NCBI RefSeq assembly: GCF_037076525.1
Contig: NZ_AP029018.1
Span: 868,001 to 932,000 of the forward strand
Origin: Selenomonas sp. TAMA-11512
GTDB lineage: Bacteria; Bacillota; Negativicutes; Selenomonadales; Selenomonadaceae
Reading direction: 5' to 3'
Length of the DNA stretch: 64,000 nt
Below the pieces are notes generated by a model. The model saw nothing but the letters and a program-made list of their open reading frames with translations. It made no database searches and was not told the origin of the DNA. The position numbers were made by a program, and so were the translations under genes. Positions within the stretch are counted from its first letter, which is position 1. Every line of letters starts with the position of its first letter. Shown in pieces: positions 1 to 9,484 of this stretch.

Positions 1-276
1 CCGGCAGAGGGGACGGCGATCAGCACAGGTGGTATCGGCATCATCAAGGGAGCCAAGCATTTGGAAAATGCGCAGAAGTTCATTGACTTTGCGATGAGCA
101 AGGGCGTGCATGAGCGCTTCACAAATTATCAGCGCCGCTCGACACGCGGGGACATCGGTGCGCCGAGCGGTCTCCCGGCGGTCACGGAGATTGTGTATGA
201 GCCGTTCGATACGAAGCGCGCTGTAGACTATAAGGAGACATTCCTCCAGCTTTGGCGCGAGGCTGCAATGAAATAA
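1..276 (+). CDS. ABC transporter substrate-binding protein, C-terminal end (partial)
   Basis: The reading frame is open from base 1 and ends at TAA 274-276, so only the last 91 residues are visible. The sequence (GIGIIKGAKH, then an AQKFIDFAMS helix and a terminal helix ending REAAMK) fits the C-terminal lobe of Fe3+-type periplasmic binding proteins (FbpA/AfuA group). It would deliver its ligand to the ATPase and fused permease encoded next. The ligand cannot be decided from this fragment; iron is the family default, but phosphonate and spermidine binders look similar at this end. A 266-bp gap containing a repeat and a hairpin separates it from the ATPase gene. Confidence 0.75.
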   Translation, partial: PAEGTAISTGGIGIIKGAKHLENAQKFIDFAMSKGVHERFTNYQRRSTRGDIGAPSGLPAVTEIVYEPFDTKRAVDYKETFLQLWREAAMK

Positions 277-440
277 GGGAAGCGCTGATAAAATGAAGTC
301 GCCCGGATTTGCACAGATGCACTGTATCTATCTAGGAGACAAACCGCAGGCGTAGTGGTGCTATGTCGAGGATTTGTCGACGAGGAGAGGGCAGCGCAGA
401 TGTGTGAAGATGGGTGGCTGAATGCATCAGTGGTTCCTAA
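275..440. repeat. MITE-like intergenic repeat, copy 1
   Basis: A stretch of about 165 bp begins with GGAAGCGCTGATAAA (278-292) and ends with ATCAGTGGTTCCT (426-438), imperfect inverted copies of each other. A second copy lies at 35215-35378 with the same length, the same ends and shared internal blocks (ATGAAGTC, AGTGGTGCT, GAGAGGGC). It has no coding capacity. It lies between the binding protein and ATPase genes of one transporter. Confidence 0.65.
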
Positions 441-454
441 GATAAGGGTAGAGT

Positions 455-485
455 GAAAAGGGAGGGGGCAGACCGCTCCCTTTTC
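455..485 (+). terminator. Intra-operon hairpin, possible attenuating terminator
   Basis: GAAAAGGGAG (455-464) pairs with CTCCCTTTTC (476-485) around an 11-base loop, followed only by CGCG, so the T-tract lies inside the stem. Such hairpins between a binding-protein gene and its transporter genes often lower downstream expression. That role is inferred. Confidence 0.4.
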
Positions 486-542
486 GCGTATCAGAGAGCT
501 GTATGGAAGATGATATGAAACGAAGAAGAAAGGATGAGCGCG

Positions 543-1607
543 ATGAGCTATGCGGTGCATATCAAGGAGGTTGTCAAGAGGTACGGTGATTTTCACGCGG
601 TCAATCATATCACACTGTCGATCGAGAACGGCGAGTTCTTTACGCTGCTCGGTCCCTCAGGCTGTGGAAAGACAACGCTTTTGCGCATGATCGCAGGGTT
701 CAATTCAATTGATGGCGGTACAATTTCCTTTAATGATCGCGTTGTCAATGACATTCCGGCAAACTATCGGAACATCGGCATGGTATTTCAAAACTACGCG
801 GTATTCCCGCATATGAGTGTAGCGGAAAATGTTGCCTATGGACTGAAGGCGCGAAAGGTCAAGGGCGAAGAGCTGAAACGGCGCGTGCGGGAGGGCCTTT
901 CTATAATGCGCATTGAAAATCTCGCAGAGCGCATGCCGTCGCAGCTCTCCGGCGGGCAGCAGCAGCGTGTCGCGCTTGCGCGTGCGATTGTCATTGAGCC
1001 GGATGTCATGCTGATGGATGAGCCGCTTTCCAATCTTGATGCGAAGCTGCGCCTGGAGATGCGGGCAGTGATTCGAGGCATTCAGCAAAAACTGGGGATT
1101 ACGACCATCTATGTCACACACGACCAGGAGGAGGCATTGGCGATTTCGGACCGCATTGCCGTCCTGGACAGCGGAACCGTTCGTCAGGTGGGGTCGCCGG
1201 AGAGCATTTACAATCACCCGGATAATGCCTTTGTGGCGAACTTTATCGGCACCTCAAACTTCCTTCGCGGCACGCTGCAGGGAGGAGAGCTTGACATACA
1301 CGGCTATGTGATGCCCTTTGTCCCACGACAGCCCTATGAAGGAGCTGTGCGGCTCTCTGTGCGCCCAGAGCAAATCGAACTGATTCCAGCGCAAGGGGCA
1401 CCGCTTTGCGGAAAGGTGCTTCGCGATGTATTTCTCGGGAACCATCATGAATACGAGATTGAGGTATCGGACGGGACGTCCGTTCAGGTGAACACCTATC
1501 ATACGCCTGACGGAATGGAGATTCGAGAGGGAGAAACCGTCGGACTGCAGCTTTCCGAAAGGCATGTGACAGTCTATGATGAAAGCGGGGAGGTGGCACT
1601 GTCATGA
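543..1607 (+). CDS. ABC transporter ATP-binding protein, Fe3+/spermidine type
   Basis: This 354-residue cytoplasmic ATPase energises import by the permease encoded next. Walker A is GPSGCGKTT (residues 37-45), the ABC signature LSGGQQQR begins near residue 135, Walker B VMLMDEP near 155, followed by a switch His in THDQEEA. The last 120 residues form a TOBE-type domain, as in FbpC/PotA. An in-frame ATG at 534 touches the AAGG Shine-Dalgarno directly, whereas ATG 543 has 9-base spacing, so 543 is preferred. It overlaps the permease by ATGA, which suggests translational coupling. Substrate is unproven; the fused permease and the adjacent binding protein favour ferric iron. Confidence 0.88.
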   Translation: MSYAVHIKEVVKRYGDFHAVNHITLSIENGEFFTLLGPSGCGKTTLLRMIAGFNSIDGGTISFNDRVVNDIPANYRNIGMVFQNYAVFPHMSVAENVAYGLKARKVKGEELKRRVREGLSIMRIENLAERMPSQLSGGQQQRVALARAIVIEPDVMLMDEPLSNLDAKLRLEMRAVIRGIQQKLGITTIYVTHDQEEALAISDRIAVLDSGTVRQVGSPESIYNHPDNAFVANFIGTSNFLRGTLQGGELDIHGYVMPFVPRQPYEGAVRLSVRPEQIELIPAQGAPLCGKVLRDVFLGNHHEYEIEVSDGTSVQVNTYHTPDGMEIREGETVGLQLSERHVTVYDESGEVALS

Positions 1608-3274
1608 GCACAAGTCTGAGAAAAGCCTCATGCTTTGACAAATTCAACAGCTGGGTTATCATCACGGCGGCGGCTTTGATACTGATCCTTGTGTTTATCA
1701 TCTATCCCTTTTCCGTACTGGTCATTCATTCAGTCCTTACGAATACGGGGGAGATTTCCTTTGCCAATTACCTTGTTTTTTTTCGGAGCGGCTACTACAT
1801 GCAGACGCTCTTTAACAGCTTTCTGGTCTCTTTTTCGGCGAGCATTTTGGCGCTTCTCATCGGCGTGCCTGTTGCCTACTTCCTGGCAAGGTATCGTATT
1901 CGCGGCAAGTCCGTGATCGACCATCTCTTTATTCTGGCAATGCTGTCGCCTCCCTTTATCGGCGCGTATTCGTGGATCGTGCTCCTGGGACGGGCGGGTT
2001 TTATCACGACGTTCGTGCAGGAGCATTTCGCCGTATCCATGCCGTCCATCTATGGATTTACAGGGATCCTGCTCGTGTTTACGCTGAAACTGTTCCCATT
2101 TGTCTACCTCTATGTGTCGGGGGCGCTGCGCAGCATGGATGCATCGCTGGAGGAAGCGGCAGAGAGCCTTGGCGTCAGCGGCTGGAAGAAGCTGCGTACG
2201 ATTACGTTTCCTCTGGTTCTGCCGACGATTCTCTCAGCGGCATTGATGGTCTTTATGACGGCACTCGCCGATTTTGGCACGCCTGCTTTGATCGGCGAGG
2301 GATTTCGTGTTCTGCCTGTTTCCATTTACGATGAGTACATGAGTGAGCTGGGGGGCAATACAGGGCTTGCGAATGTACTGAGCGTTGTGATGATTACGTT
2401 TGCCATGCTCGTATTGCTGCTGCAGAAAAAGGCGGTTTCGGATCGAAGCTATGCTATGAGCAATCTCCGTCCGCCCGTCGTGAAGACGCTGTCAAAGAGC
2501 AGGGAAGTCCTCGTCACCATAGGGCTGTATCTCATCGCCTTCTTGGGTATATTGCCGCAGTTCACGGTGATCATAACCTCGTTTATCAATACGAGCGGAC
2601 CTGTCTTCTTGCCCGGATTCGGGCTCAATAGCTATCGGGAGGCGTTTTCGAAGGCGTCTCTCGCCATATCGAATTCGTTCCTGTTTTCCATCATCGCGAT
2701 TACCGTCATGGTCGTCTGTGCAATGCTGATTGCCTATCTCATCGTGCGGCGCAATTCCAGGATCGTGAATCTCATCGATATGCTCGTCATGTTCCCGTAT
2801 GTCATTCCGGGCGCGGTTCTCGGCGTCATGCTCGTCAATGCGTTTAACACCAAGCCGCTTCTTCTGACGGGGACGATGGGGATCCTGATCATCTCCTATG
2901 TCATCCGAAAGATGCCCTTTACATTGCGGTCGAGCATCGGGATTTTATATCAGATTGAGCAGAGTGTCGAGGAGGCTTCGATCAGCCTCGGTGTACCGCC
3001 GCTGAAGACGTTTTTCAAAATCACGGGAAGGCTGATGCTTCCAGGGGTCATTTCCGGTGCGATTTTGAGCTGGATTGCGACGATGAATGAGCTGAGCTCG
3101 ACGATGATTCTCTATACGGGGGCGACGCAGACGATATCCGTCGCCATCTTTCACGAGGTCACGAGCAAAGCGCATTTTGGCACGGCAGCGGCGCTCGCTA
3201 CCATATTGACGGTCGCGACGATTATCTCGCTTTGGCTCTGCAAACGCCTCTCCGGAGGAAAAATTTCCTTCTGA
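1604..3274 (+). CDS. ABC transporter permease, two fused membrane domains (FbpB-like)
   Basis: This 556-residue inner-membrane protein carries two tandem BPD-type permease domains. Each has an EAA loop: EEAAESLGVSGWKKLRTI in the first half and EEASISLGVPPLKTFFKI in the second. Fusion of both halves in one chain is typical of Fe3+ (FbpB/SfuB) and some phosphonate importers. Around twelve hydrophobic segments are apparent. It starts inside the stop of the ATPase gene (ATGA overlap). With the binding protein and ATPase it makes a complete importer. A two-component system follows after about 80 bases and may control it. Confidence 0.88.
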   Translation: MSTSLRKASCFDKFNSWVIITAAALILILVFIIYPFSVLVIHSVLTNTGEISFANYLVFFRSGYYMQTLFNSFLVSFSASILALLIGVPVAYFLARYRIRGKSVIDHLFILAMLSPPFIGAYSWIVLLGRAGFITTFVQEHFAVSMPSIYGFTGILLVFTLKLFPFVYLYVSGALRSMDASLEEAAESLGVSGWKKLRTITFPLVLPTILSAALMVFMTALADFGTPALIGEGFRVLPVSIYDEYMSELGGNTGLANVLSVVMITFAMLVLLLQKKAVSDRSYAMSNLRPPVVKTLSKSREVLVTIGLYLIAFLGILPQFTVIITSFINTSGPVFLPGFGLNSYREAFSKASLAISNSFLFSIIAITVMVVCAMLIAYLIVRRNSRIVNLIDMLVMFPYVIPGAVLGVMLVNAFNTKPLLLTGTMGILIISYVIRKMPFTLRSSIGILYQIEQSVEEASISLGVPPLKTFFKITGRLMLPGVISGAILSWIATMNELSSTMILYTGATQTISVAIFHEVTSKAHFGTAAALATILTVATIISLWLCKRLSGGKISF

Positions 3275-3353
3275 TTGCAATAGAGGATTTTGTGCTCCCG
3301 ATTGCGAATGTAATAATGGTTGAAGGTGTGCGGCGGCAGTCGAGGAGGGGAAT

Positions 3354-4922
3354 ATGCAGGCGCTTCGCTATCACAAGAGATTGCAGCTCTATATGATATT
3401 TGCCGGCGTCGTGCCTGTACTGCTTCTTTCGGTCGGCGTGCTCGTATATCTGCATCAGACGACGGAGGATACGGAGGCACAGAAAGTCGGACAGAATGTG
3501 CGCAGCATTGCCTTACAGGTCGAGGCGGAAATCGATCGCTGCCGGAAAATCACCGACAGCCTCGCTGCGTCGAAGGAGCTGCGTGACTACCTCCGCGGTA
3601 CGGAACCCGATGCGGCATCCGTTTATTCGCAGCTGTTTCTCCTTCTGCGCGGGATGCAGGCGGGAGCGGGGCTGCAGGTCATCTCCGTATCGGGAGAGTC
3701 ACTTTTCTCTGCAGGGCGAACGACGTATCCGAGCGGCTATCGCTACAACACGAATTGGGGGGAATTCCGACAGGCGCAGGCCGCACAGGAGAGTGTCGTG
3801 ATCTCTGCCGATCGGGTGGAAGCGGGGAGATACGGCCCTGTTTTGATCGTTTGTAAAGCCATGCGTCAAGACGGTGAAATTCTCGGCTATATTCTCATGG
3901 CTATGTATCGACCCGCGTTGGAGGGAGCCTTGGCATCGTACGATACGCGGGGGCTTCGAATCACCGATGCGCATCACTATGTCTTTTTCACAACGGCTGC
4001 CGACGGACGTGAGGGATTTGTACCGGAGATTACAGGGACGAGCCGGTTCCGTGATCCCCTTGGCGCGTGGGCGCATTTTGGCACAGAGGATTCCGGGACG
4101 CGTCTGTACTACTATCAGGCGGAGAAATACGGTATAATGGCCGTACAGGAACAGGCGACGAACTGGGATCACTTTTATCTCCTGCGGCGCATCATCTTCG
4201 GATTTGATGCGATGATACTGCTCCTCTCCCTCCTCTTTTTGGTACCTCGTGCGCGTCGCCTGCTAGAGGAGATCAGACAGCGCGAGGAGACGCTTCGCAT
4301 GGCGCAGATCAAAGGGCTGGAGGAGCAGATCAAGCCGCATTTCATCTACAATACGCTGGATCTCATCAAGTGGATGGCGAAACGTGGAGATCAGGAATCC
4401 GTCGCTCGGATTGCCGTCGCACTCGGCCGTCTTCTGCGCAGGGTATTGGGAAGGAGCGCCTTCGTACAGGTACGGGAAGAGGCTGAGATTCTGGAAGCGT
4501 ACCTGATCATCCAGCAAAAGCGGTTTTCGGGCAGGGTGCAGGTGACGGTACAGATACCTGAAGCCCTGTACGATTGCTATTTGCCCAAGCTCATCCTACA
4601 GCCCGTGCTGGAAAATGCGCTGAAGCACGGATTGAAGGATGTGCAGGAGGAAGGACGCATCGAGATCATCGGCAGGCAGGAAGCGGCGTATATGGTATTC
4701 ACCATCCGGGATAACGGATGCGGCATAGATATTCGCGAAGTACAGCGGCAGCTCGAGGGCGGAGCGGAGGCGACGGGGGAGCACGTCGGATTGCGCAATG
4801 TGCACCTTCGGGCGAAGCTCAATGGAGACGCCTCCTGCGGAGTGTCGGTGACTTCCGTTTCTCCGCACGGCACGCAGGTTGCGATTCGACTGGTTGCATG
4901 GAAGGAGATGCCGAAGCTTTGA
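3354..4922 (+). CDS. Membrane sensor histidine kinase, YesM/LytS type
   Basis: This 522-residue sensor has one membrane segment near residues 10-35, an extracytoplasmic region to about 270 and a second segment near 277-298. The cytoplasmic part holds the His_kinase motif QIKPHFIYNTLDLIKW with the phospho-acceptor His about 329. An HATPase follows, with NALKHG near 422 and DNGCGI near 453. The start is supported by a GAGGGG Shine-Dalgarno just upstream. The response regulator gene overlaps its stop codon. Location beside the ABC transporter suggests sensing of the transported ligand or of its bound binding protein; this is inference. Confidence 0.87.
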   Translation: MQALRYHKRLQLYMIFAGVVPVLLLSVGVLVYLHQTTEDTEAQKVGQNVRSIALQVEAEIDRCRKITDSLAASKELRDYLRGTEPDAASVYSQLFLLLRGMQAGAGLQVISVSGESLFSAGRTTYPSGYRYNTNWGEFRQAQAAQESVVISADRVEAGRYGPVLIVCKAMRQDGEILGYILMAMYRPALEGALASYDTRGLRITDAHHYVFFTTAADGREGFVPEITGTSRFRDPLGAWAHFGTEDSGTRLYYYQAEKYGIMAVQEQATNWDHFYLLRRIIFGFDAMILLLSLLFLVPRARRLLEEIRQREETLRMAQIKGLEEQIKPHFIYNTLDLIKWMAKRGDQESVARIAVALGRLLRRVLGRSAFVQVREEAEILEAYLIIQQKRFSGRVQVTVQIPEALYDCYLPKLILQPVLENALKHGLKDVQEEGRIEIIGRQEAAYMVFTIRDNGCGIDIREVQRQLEGGAEATGEHVGLRNVHLRAKLNGDASCGVSVTSVSPHGTQVAIRLVAWKEMPKL

Positions 4923-5695
4923 AACGTGTTGTGGTCATTGACGATGAATCCATACAGAGGCAGAGTCTGGTATCGCTGACGCCCTGGAGCGATGTGGGAT
5001 GCCGGGTCGTCGGTGAGGCGGAGAATGCGGAGTCGGGGGCAGCTCTGATCCGTCAGCTGCAGCCGGACATTGCGCTGGTGGATATCACGATGCCGGGACG
5101 ATCAGGGTTGGACATGATTGAAGAATTGATGGAGGAATGTTCCGTTGAATATGTGGTCCTGTCGGGCTATGGAGAGTTTTCCTATGCGCAGCGGGCGATG
5201 CAGCTAGGCGTGCGGAACTATCTTCTGAAGCCCGTGGAGGACGAGGAACTCTTAGAGGCGATGCGAAAAGCCGCAGAGCATGTGGACGGGGAGAAAAAGA
5301 GGCGTGCGCTGGAGCTGGGACTGCGCGAGGAACGACCTTTCTATGAGCACTTCGGTAGAGGCGAGAGCAAGAATAAGTATCTGGAGAAGGCGATTCGATA
5401 CATGGAGGAAAACTGTTCCTTGAACCTGACGATACAGGAGGTTTCCCGTATTGTCGACATCAGCCCGTCGTATTTGCATCGCCTGTTTACGGAGCATACC
5501 GAGTACACCTTTGGCGAATATTTGACGCTTTGCCGCATGCGGAAAGCCATCCGCCTCCTATCGGCGGGAGAGCTCCGCATCTATGAGGTGGCGGAGGCCT
5601 GCGGCTATAAGGATACGCGATACTTCAGCAATGTCTTTCGGCGAGTCACGGGCGTCAAACCCACAGAGTACAGAGATGGAAAAATAATGTCATAG
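4919..5695 (+). CDS. Response regulator with AraC-type DNA-binding domain (YesN-like)
   Basis: This protein of about 258 residues has a receiver domain (VVVIDDE at the start, phospho-acceptor Asp55 in LVDITMPG, Lys104 in LLKPVED). A C-terminal AraC/XylS double helix-turn-helix spans about residues 155-255. I place the start at TTG 4919: it overlaps the kinase stop (TTGA), has AAGGAG 11 bases upstream, and gives the usual short N-terminus before the receiver. An ATG at 4898 would add seven residues. It should act as a transcription factor phosphorylated by the adjoining sensor. The preceding ABC transporter is the obvious candidate target, but no binding site could be identified. Confidence 0.87.
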   Translation: MKRVVVIDDESIQRQSLVSLTPWSDVGCRVVGEAENAESGAALIRQLQPDIALVDITMPGRSGLDMIEELMEECSVEYVVLSGYGEFSYAQRAMQLGVRNYLLKPVEDEELLEAMRKAAEHVDGEKKRRALELGLREERPFYEHFGRGESKNKYLEKAIRYMEENCSLNLTIQEVSRIVDISPSYLHRLFTEHTEYTFGEYLTLCRMRKAIRLLSAGELRIYEVAEACGYKDTRYFSNVFRRVTGVKPTEYRDGKIMS

Positions 5696-5705
5696 AGATC
5701 GCTGT

Positions 5706-5736
5706 AAAATCCATGTATATCTTTACATGGATTTTT
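5706..5736 (+). terminator. Rho-independent terminator after the two-component genes
   Basis: AAAATCCATGTA (5706-5717) pairs perfectly with TACATGGATTTT (5724-5735) around six bases, and the 3' arm runs into T residues. It separates the transporter and regulator genes from the def operon. Confidence 0.7.
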
Positions 5737-5790
5737 CAATGTATGTGTGGTAGAATGTATAGCATTATATGGATAGGTTAGGAGATTTAC

Positions 5791-6258
5791 ATGGCAGTAT
5801 TGGATATAGTCAAGGCAGGCGCGCCTGTCTTGAAGGAGATTGCGGCTCCGATTGAAAAAATCGACGGCGAGCTGAAGCGTCTCCTGGACAATATGGCAGA
5901 GACGATGTATGCCGCGGACGGCATCGGGCTCGCCGCGCCGCAGGTCGGCAAGTCGATCCGCGCAGTCGTCATAGATATCGGTGACGGCATCTTGGAACTC
6001 ATCAATCCGCGCATCATCTTTAAAGAGGGGGCGGTCGTGGACTCGGAAGGATGCCTCTCTTGTCCGAATCTCTATGGTGAAGTGGAGCGCGCGGAGACGG
6101 TCAAGATCGTCTATCGGGATCGCCGCAATAAGCAGAAGCACCTGACGGCGAAGGGGCTCTTAGCCCGCTGCATCCAGCATGAGATTGATCACTTGGACGG
6201 TGTGCTCTTCATTGACATCGCGCAGAGCATCCGTCTGGAGGAGGCAAAAAAGGGATGA
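5791..6258 (+). CDS. def: Peptide deformylase
   Basis: Removes the formyl group from the initiator methionine of nascent proteins at the ribosome exit. All three metal-site motifs are present in 155 residues: GIGLAAPQVG (44-53), EGCLSCP with metal ligand Cys88, and HEIDH with His130, Glu131 and His134. The start has AGGAG at a proper distance. It is the first gene of a long co-directional run. The formyltransferase gene overlaps its stop by ATGA, pairing addition and removal of the formyl group. Confidence 0.96.
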   Translation: MAVLDIVKAGAPVLKEIAAPIEKIDGELKRLLDNMAETMYAADGIGLAAPQVGKSIRAVVIDIGDGILELINPRIIFKEGAVVDSEGCLSCPNLYGEVERAETVKIVYRDRRNKQKHLTAKGLLARCIQHEIDHLDGVLFIDIAQSIRLEEAKKG

Positions 6259-7202
6259 GTAAGCTGCGGACGATTTTCATGGGAACGCCCGAGTTCGCTG
6301 TGCCCTGTCTCCAAAAGCTTCTTGAACGGACGGATGTGCAGCTTGTCGTTACGCAGCCGGACCGACCGAAAGGGCGCGGACAAAAAATGGTGCCGCCTCC
6401 TGTCAAGATCGTCGCCGAGGAGGCGGGAATTACCGTATTCCAACCCGTGAAAGTACGCGAGGCGGAGGCTGTCGAGCGGATACGAGCCGTAGCCCCGGAT
6501 CTCATCGTCGTCGTTGCTTTCGGACAGATCCTGCCGAAGGATATCCTCGACATTCCGGTATACGGATGTATCAACGTCCACGCGTCACTCCTGCCGAAGT
6601 ACCGCGGGGCCGCCCCCATGCAGTGGGCAATTCTCCATGGTGAGACGGAAACCGGCGTCACGACGATGTTCATGGATGAAGGACTCGATACGGGCGATAT
6701 GCTTCTTTCGGAGAAGTTTTCCATCTCGCCGGATATGACGGCAGAGGAACTGCATGACGCGATGATGCCGCTGGGCGCGGACGTCTTGGCACGGACCGTT
6801 TCCGCCGTCGAGGCGGGGACGCTCGAGCGAACGCCGCAGGACGACGCGGCGTCATCATACGCGTCCATGCTCACCAAGGAGCTCGGCGCAATCGACTGGA
6901 CAAAGCCGGCACAGGAGCTGCACAATCTGGTGCGGGGTCTCAACAGCCGGCCGGGTGCATATGCGGTGCTTGCCGACGAAGACAAGCTCAAAATCTGGCA
7001 CACGAGACTGCCGGCAGCCACGCCGGAGGGACTGGCGGAGGGCGGCATCGGCGATATCGTCGGCCGCTCCAAGGACGGTTTTTACGTCAAGACGGGGGCG
7101 GGACTTCTCGAGGTTGTCGAGGTGCAGCCGCCCAACAGGAAGAAGATGCGCGCGGCGGATTATTTGAGAGGTTTGTCGGGCAGCTTGCAGTTTGCGAAGT
7201 AA
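6255..7202 (+). CDS. fmt: Methionyl-tRNA formyltransferase
   Basis: Formylates initiator Met-tRNA using 10-formyl-tetrahydrofolate. The 315-residue length is normal. The N-terminal Rossmann part begins IFMGTPEFAV, with the formyl-folate site HASLLPKYRGAAP near 109-121 and the SLDTGD-like segment read here as GLDTGDM. The C-terminal OB-like tRNA-binding domain begins near residue 205. It starts within the def stop codon. A gap of about 55 bases follows before the DUF116 gene. Confidence 0.96.
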   Translation: MSKLRTIFMGTPEFAVPCLQKLLERTDVQLVVTQPDRPKGRGQKMVPPPVKIVAEEAGITVFQPVKVREAEAVERIRAVAPDLIVVVAFGQILPKDILDIPVYGCINVHASLLPKYRGAAPMQWAILHGETETGVTTMFMDEGLDTGDMLLSEKFSISPDMTAEELHDAMMPLGADVLARTVSAVEAGTLERTPQDDAASSYASMLTKELGAIDWTKPAQELHNLVRGLNSRPGAYAVLADEDKLKIWHTRLPAATPEGLAEGGIGDIVGRSKDGFYVKTGAGLLEVVEVQPPNRKKMRAADYLRGLSGSLQFAK

Positions 7203-7256
7203 TCGATGCAAAGGCTCCGTTCGGCGGAGATTATATTATAGAGAGCAGGTGACGGA

Positions 7257-8120
7257 ATGGCAGCGATACCGGGAATGGCGAAACCGCATAAGCGGCTTTT
7301 TATGATGCTTTTATGCCTGAGCTTTATCGGTATGTCAACGATTGCCTTCTTGATTTGGCGCGTCAGCTATCTGGGGCTGCTGGAGATCAATGTCTATCTG
7401 CCGACGCTCCTCGGCGCCCTGATTGCCGGGGCTGCGCTCCTGACGGGCTTCGGCATTCTAAGCATGGTGGGAGCGATTCTGGGAATGCCGTTTTTCAGCG
7501 TTTTTCAGCGGCGCACGTACACGCTCATCAACATGCTCTTTCCGGTCGTCGTCATGCTGGGGAAGTCGTTTGGCATCAGCCGCCGCAAGATCGAGCGCTC
7601 GTTCATTGAGGTCAGCAATCAGATCATCCATCACCGCCACATCAAAGTGCGCGCAAGCGAATTGCTTGTCGTGACACCGCATTGCCTGCAGCTTGCCTCA
7701 TGCCCGCACAAGGTCACGCGAGATCCGAACAACTGCAAGCGCTGCGGCGGCTGCGATGTGGGCGCTCTCGTCAAATTGGCGGAGGAAATGGGATTCCACT
7801 TCTTCATCGTGACGGGCGGTACGCTCGCTCGTCAGACGGTCAAAAAGCTTCGTCCCAAGGCTGTGCTTGCCATTGCGTGTGAGCGCGATTTGACGAGCGG
7901 CATACAGGATGTCTATCCGCTTCCCGCGGTCGGGGTGATGAACCTTCGCCCCAACGGCCCCTGCTATAACACGCACGTCGATATCGAGGCCGTGCGCGCG
8001 GAGGTTGAAAAAATCCTGGTGCCAGAGGATATCCGTCCGAAAGAGGATGAGCCAATCATGGCACAAGAGCCGCAGGCGCAGGATGAGAAACCGGGAGCAA
8101 CGAGGAGAGAGGCTGTCTGA
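7257..8120 (+). CDS. DUF116 family membrane protein
   Basis: This 287-residue protein has two or three hydrophobic segments in the first 90 residues. A cytoplasmic domain follows, with the cysteine cluster CPHKVTRDPNNCKRCGGC near residues 145-163 and a further segment AIACERDLTSG. The layout matches DUF116 proteins, which recur in Firmicute def-fmt-rsmB clusters and have no established biochemical role. The cysteines could hold a metal centre; that is inference. Its stop overlaps the rsmB start (TGATG), so co-translation is likely. The acidic, low-complexity C-terminus is probably disordered. Confidence 0.75.
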   Translation: MAAIPGMAKPHKRLFMMLLCLSFIGMSTIAFLIWRVSYLGLLEINVYLPTLLGALIAGAALLTGFGILSMVGAILGMPFFSVFQRRTYTLINMLFPVVVMLGKSFGISRRKIERSFIEVSNQIIHHRHIKVRASELLVVTPHCLQLASCPHKVTRDPNNCKRCGGCDVGALVKLAEEMGFHFFIVTGGTLARQTVKKLRPKAVLAIACERDLTSGIQDVYPLPAVGVMNLRPNGPCYNTHVDIEAVRAEVEKILVPEDIRPKEDEPIMAQEPQAQDEKPGATRREAV

Positions 8121-9484
8121 TGGATAAAGCTAGAGCGACCGCGCTTCGCGTACTGCAGGCGGTGCATGAGAGGGCCGCCTACGCAAATGTGGCGCTGGCG
8201 CAGGCATTGCAGAGGGGAGAACTGTCGGATCAGGATCGCCGCTTTGTGACGGAGCTGGTCTACGGCACGGTCAAGGCCGGTGAAACGCTGGATTGGATGC
8301 TCGCGAAATACATGCGCCGACCGCTGAAAAAAGTCCCGCCCGTCGTGCGGGATATTTTGCGTTTGGGTATGTATCAGATCTTCTTTCTGGAGAAGGTTCC
8401 CGCTTCGGCCGCCTGCAACGAGTCCGTCAAGCTTGCCAAGAAGTATGGGCATGCCGGGACGGTGAAATTCGTCAACGCCGTGCTTCGGGCGGCTGTTCGG
8501 GAGCCGGAGAAGGCCGCGTTCCCCTCCAAGGAGGAAGATTTTCCCGCCTATGTGGCGCTGACGACGTCGCATCCCCTATGGCTGGTGAAGAAGTTCATCG
8601 CCCTCTTCGGCGAGGCGGAGGCGGAAGCGCTGTGCCGATATAATCAGGAGGAGCCGCAGCTCACCGTTCGCACGAACACCTTGAAAGGCACGAGAGAAGA
8701 GCTCCTCGGACGTCTCTCGGAAGAGGGCGCGCAGGGGAGACCGTCGTCTTGGACGCCGGAGGGCGTCGTGCTCACGGAGCACGGCTCGCTCACCGCGCTC
8801 AAGAGCCTGCAGGACGGCTATGCGCAGGTGCAGGATGAGAGCTCCATACTCGTCGCGCACGTCTTGGATCCGCAGCCCGGAGAGATGGTCATCGACGCCT
8901 GCGCGGCTCCTGGAGGCAAGACGACGCACATCGCGGCATTGATGGAGAACCGAGGCGACATTTACGCCTGCGATATCTATGCGCACAAGATCCGGCGCAT
9001 CGAGGAAAACGCCGAACGCCTCGGCATCACGATCATTCATCCGCAGCTCTTGGATGCGCGCGAGGCGGGAAAGAAGTACAAGGGAGCGGCGGATCGTATC
9101 CTTGTCGACGCACCCTGCTCCGGACTCGGCGTCCTGCACCGAAAGGCGGACGCCCGCAGGAACAAGACGGAGGACGAGCTCGCGGCCCTTCCCGCGCTGC
9201 AGCTCGCCATATTGGAGAGCGCGGCGGAGGCTCTTAAGGCGGGCGGTATCCTCGTCTACAGTACCTGTACGATTGTGCCGGAGGAAAATGAGCTCGTGGT
9301 GGAGCGATTTTTGGAAACACATGGGAATTTTGTGTTGGAAGAGGTTGAAATCCCCGGGGAGAAGAGCGCGTATGTCAAGGAGACGCTTCGGGCGGAAAAC
9401 AGGAAGACGCTGACGCTCTATCCGCAGCGAGACGGCACGGACGGCTTTTTCATCAGCCGTCTCAGAAAGGCGGCGAAAGGATGA
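8120..9484 (+). CDS. rsmB: 16S rRNA (cytosine-967 C5)-methyltransferase
   Basis: Methylates C967 of 16S rRNA with S-adenosylmethionine. The 454 residues consist of an N-terminal NusB-like RNA-binding domain (about 1-140) and a C-terminal Rossmann methyltransferase. The SAM site is DACAAPGGKTT near 258. The two catalytic cysteines lie in DAPCSG (about 331) and STCTI (about 383). The start ATG overlaps the preceding stop by one base, and rlmN overlaps its end by four, so this is a tightly packed operon. Confidence 0.94.
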   Translation: MDKARATALRVLQAVHERAAYANVALAQALQRGELSDQDRRFVTELVYGTVKAGETLDWMLAKYMRRPLKKVPPVVRDILRLGMYQIFFLEKVPASAACNESVKLAKKYGHAGTVKFVNAVLRAAVREPEKAAFPSKEEDFPAYVALTTSHPLWLVKKFIALFGEAEAEALCRYNQEEPQLTVRTNTLKGTREELLGRLSEEGAQGRPSSWTPEGVVLTEHGSLTALKSLQDGYAQVQDESSILVAHVLDPQPGEMVIDACAAPGGKTTHIAALMENRGDIYACDIYAHKIRRIEENAERLGITIIHPQLLDAREAGKKYKGAADRILVDAPCSGLGVLHRKADARRNKTEDELAALPALQLAILESAAEALKAGGILVYSTCTIVPEENELVVERFLETHGNFVLEEVEIPGEKSAYVKETLRAENRKTLTLYPQRDGTDGFFISRLRKAAKG

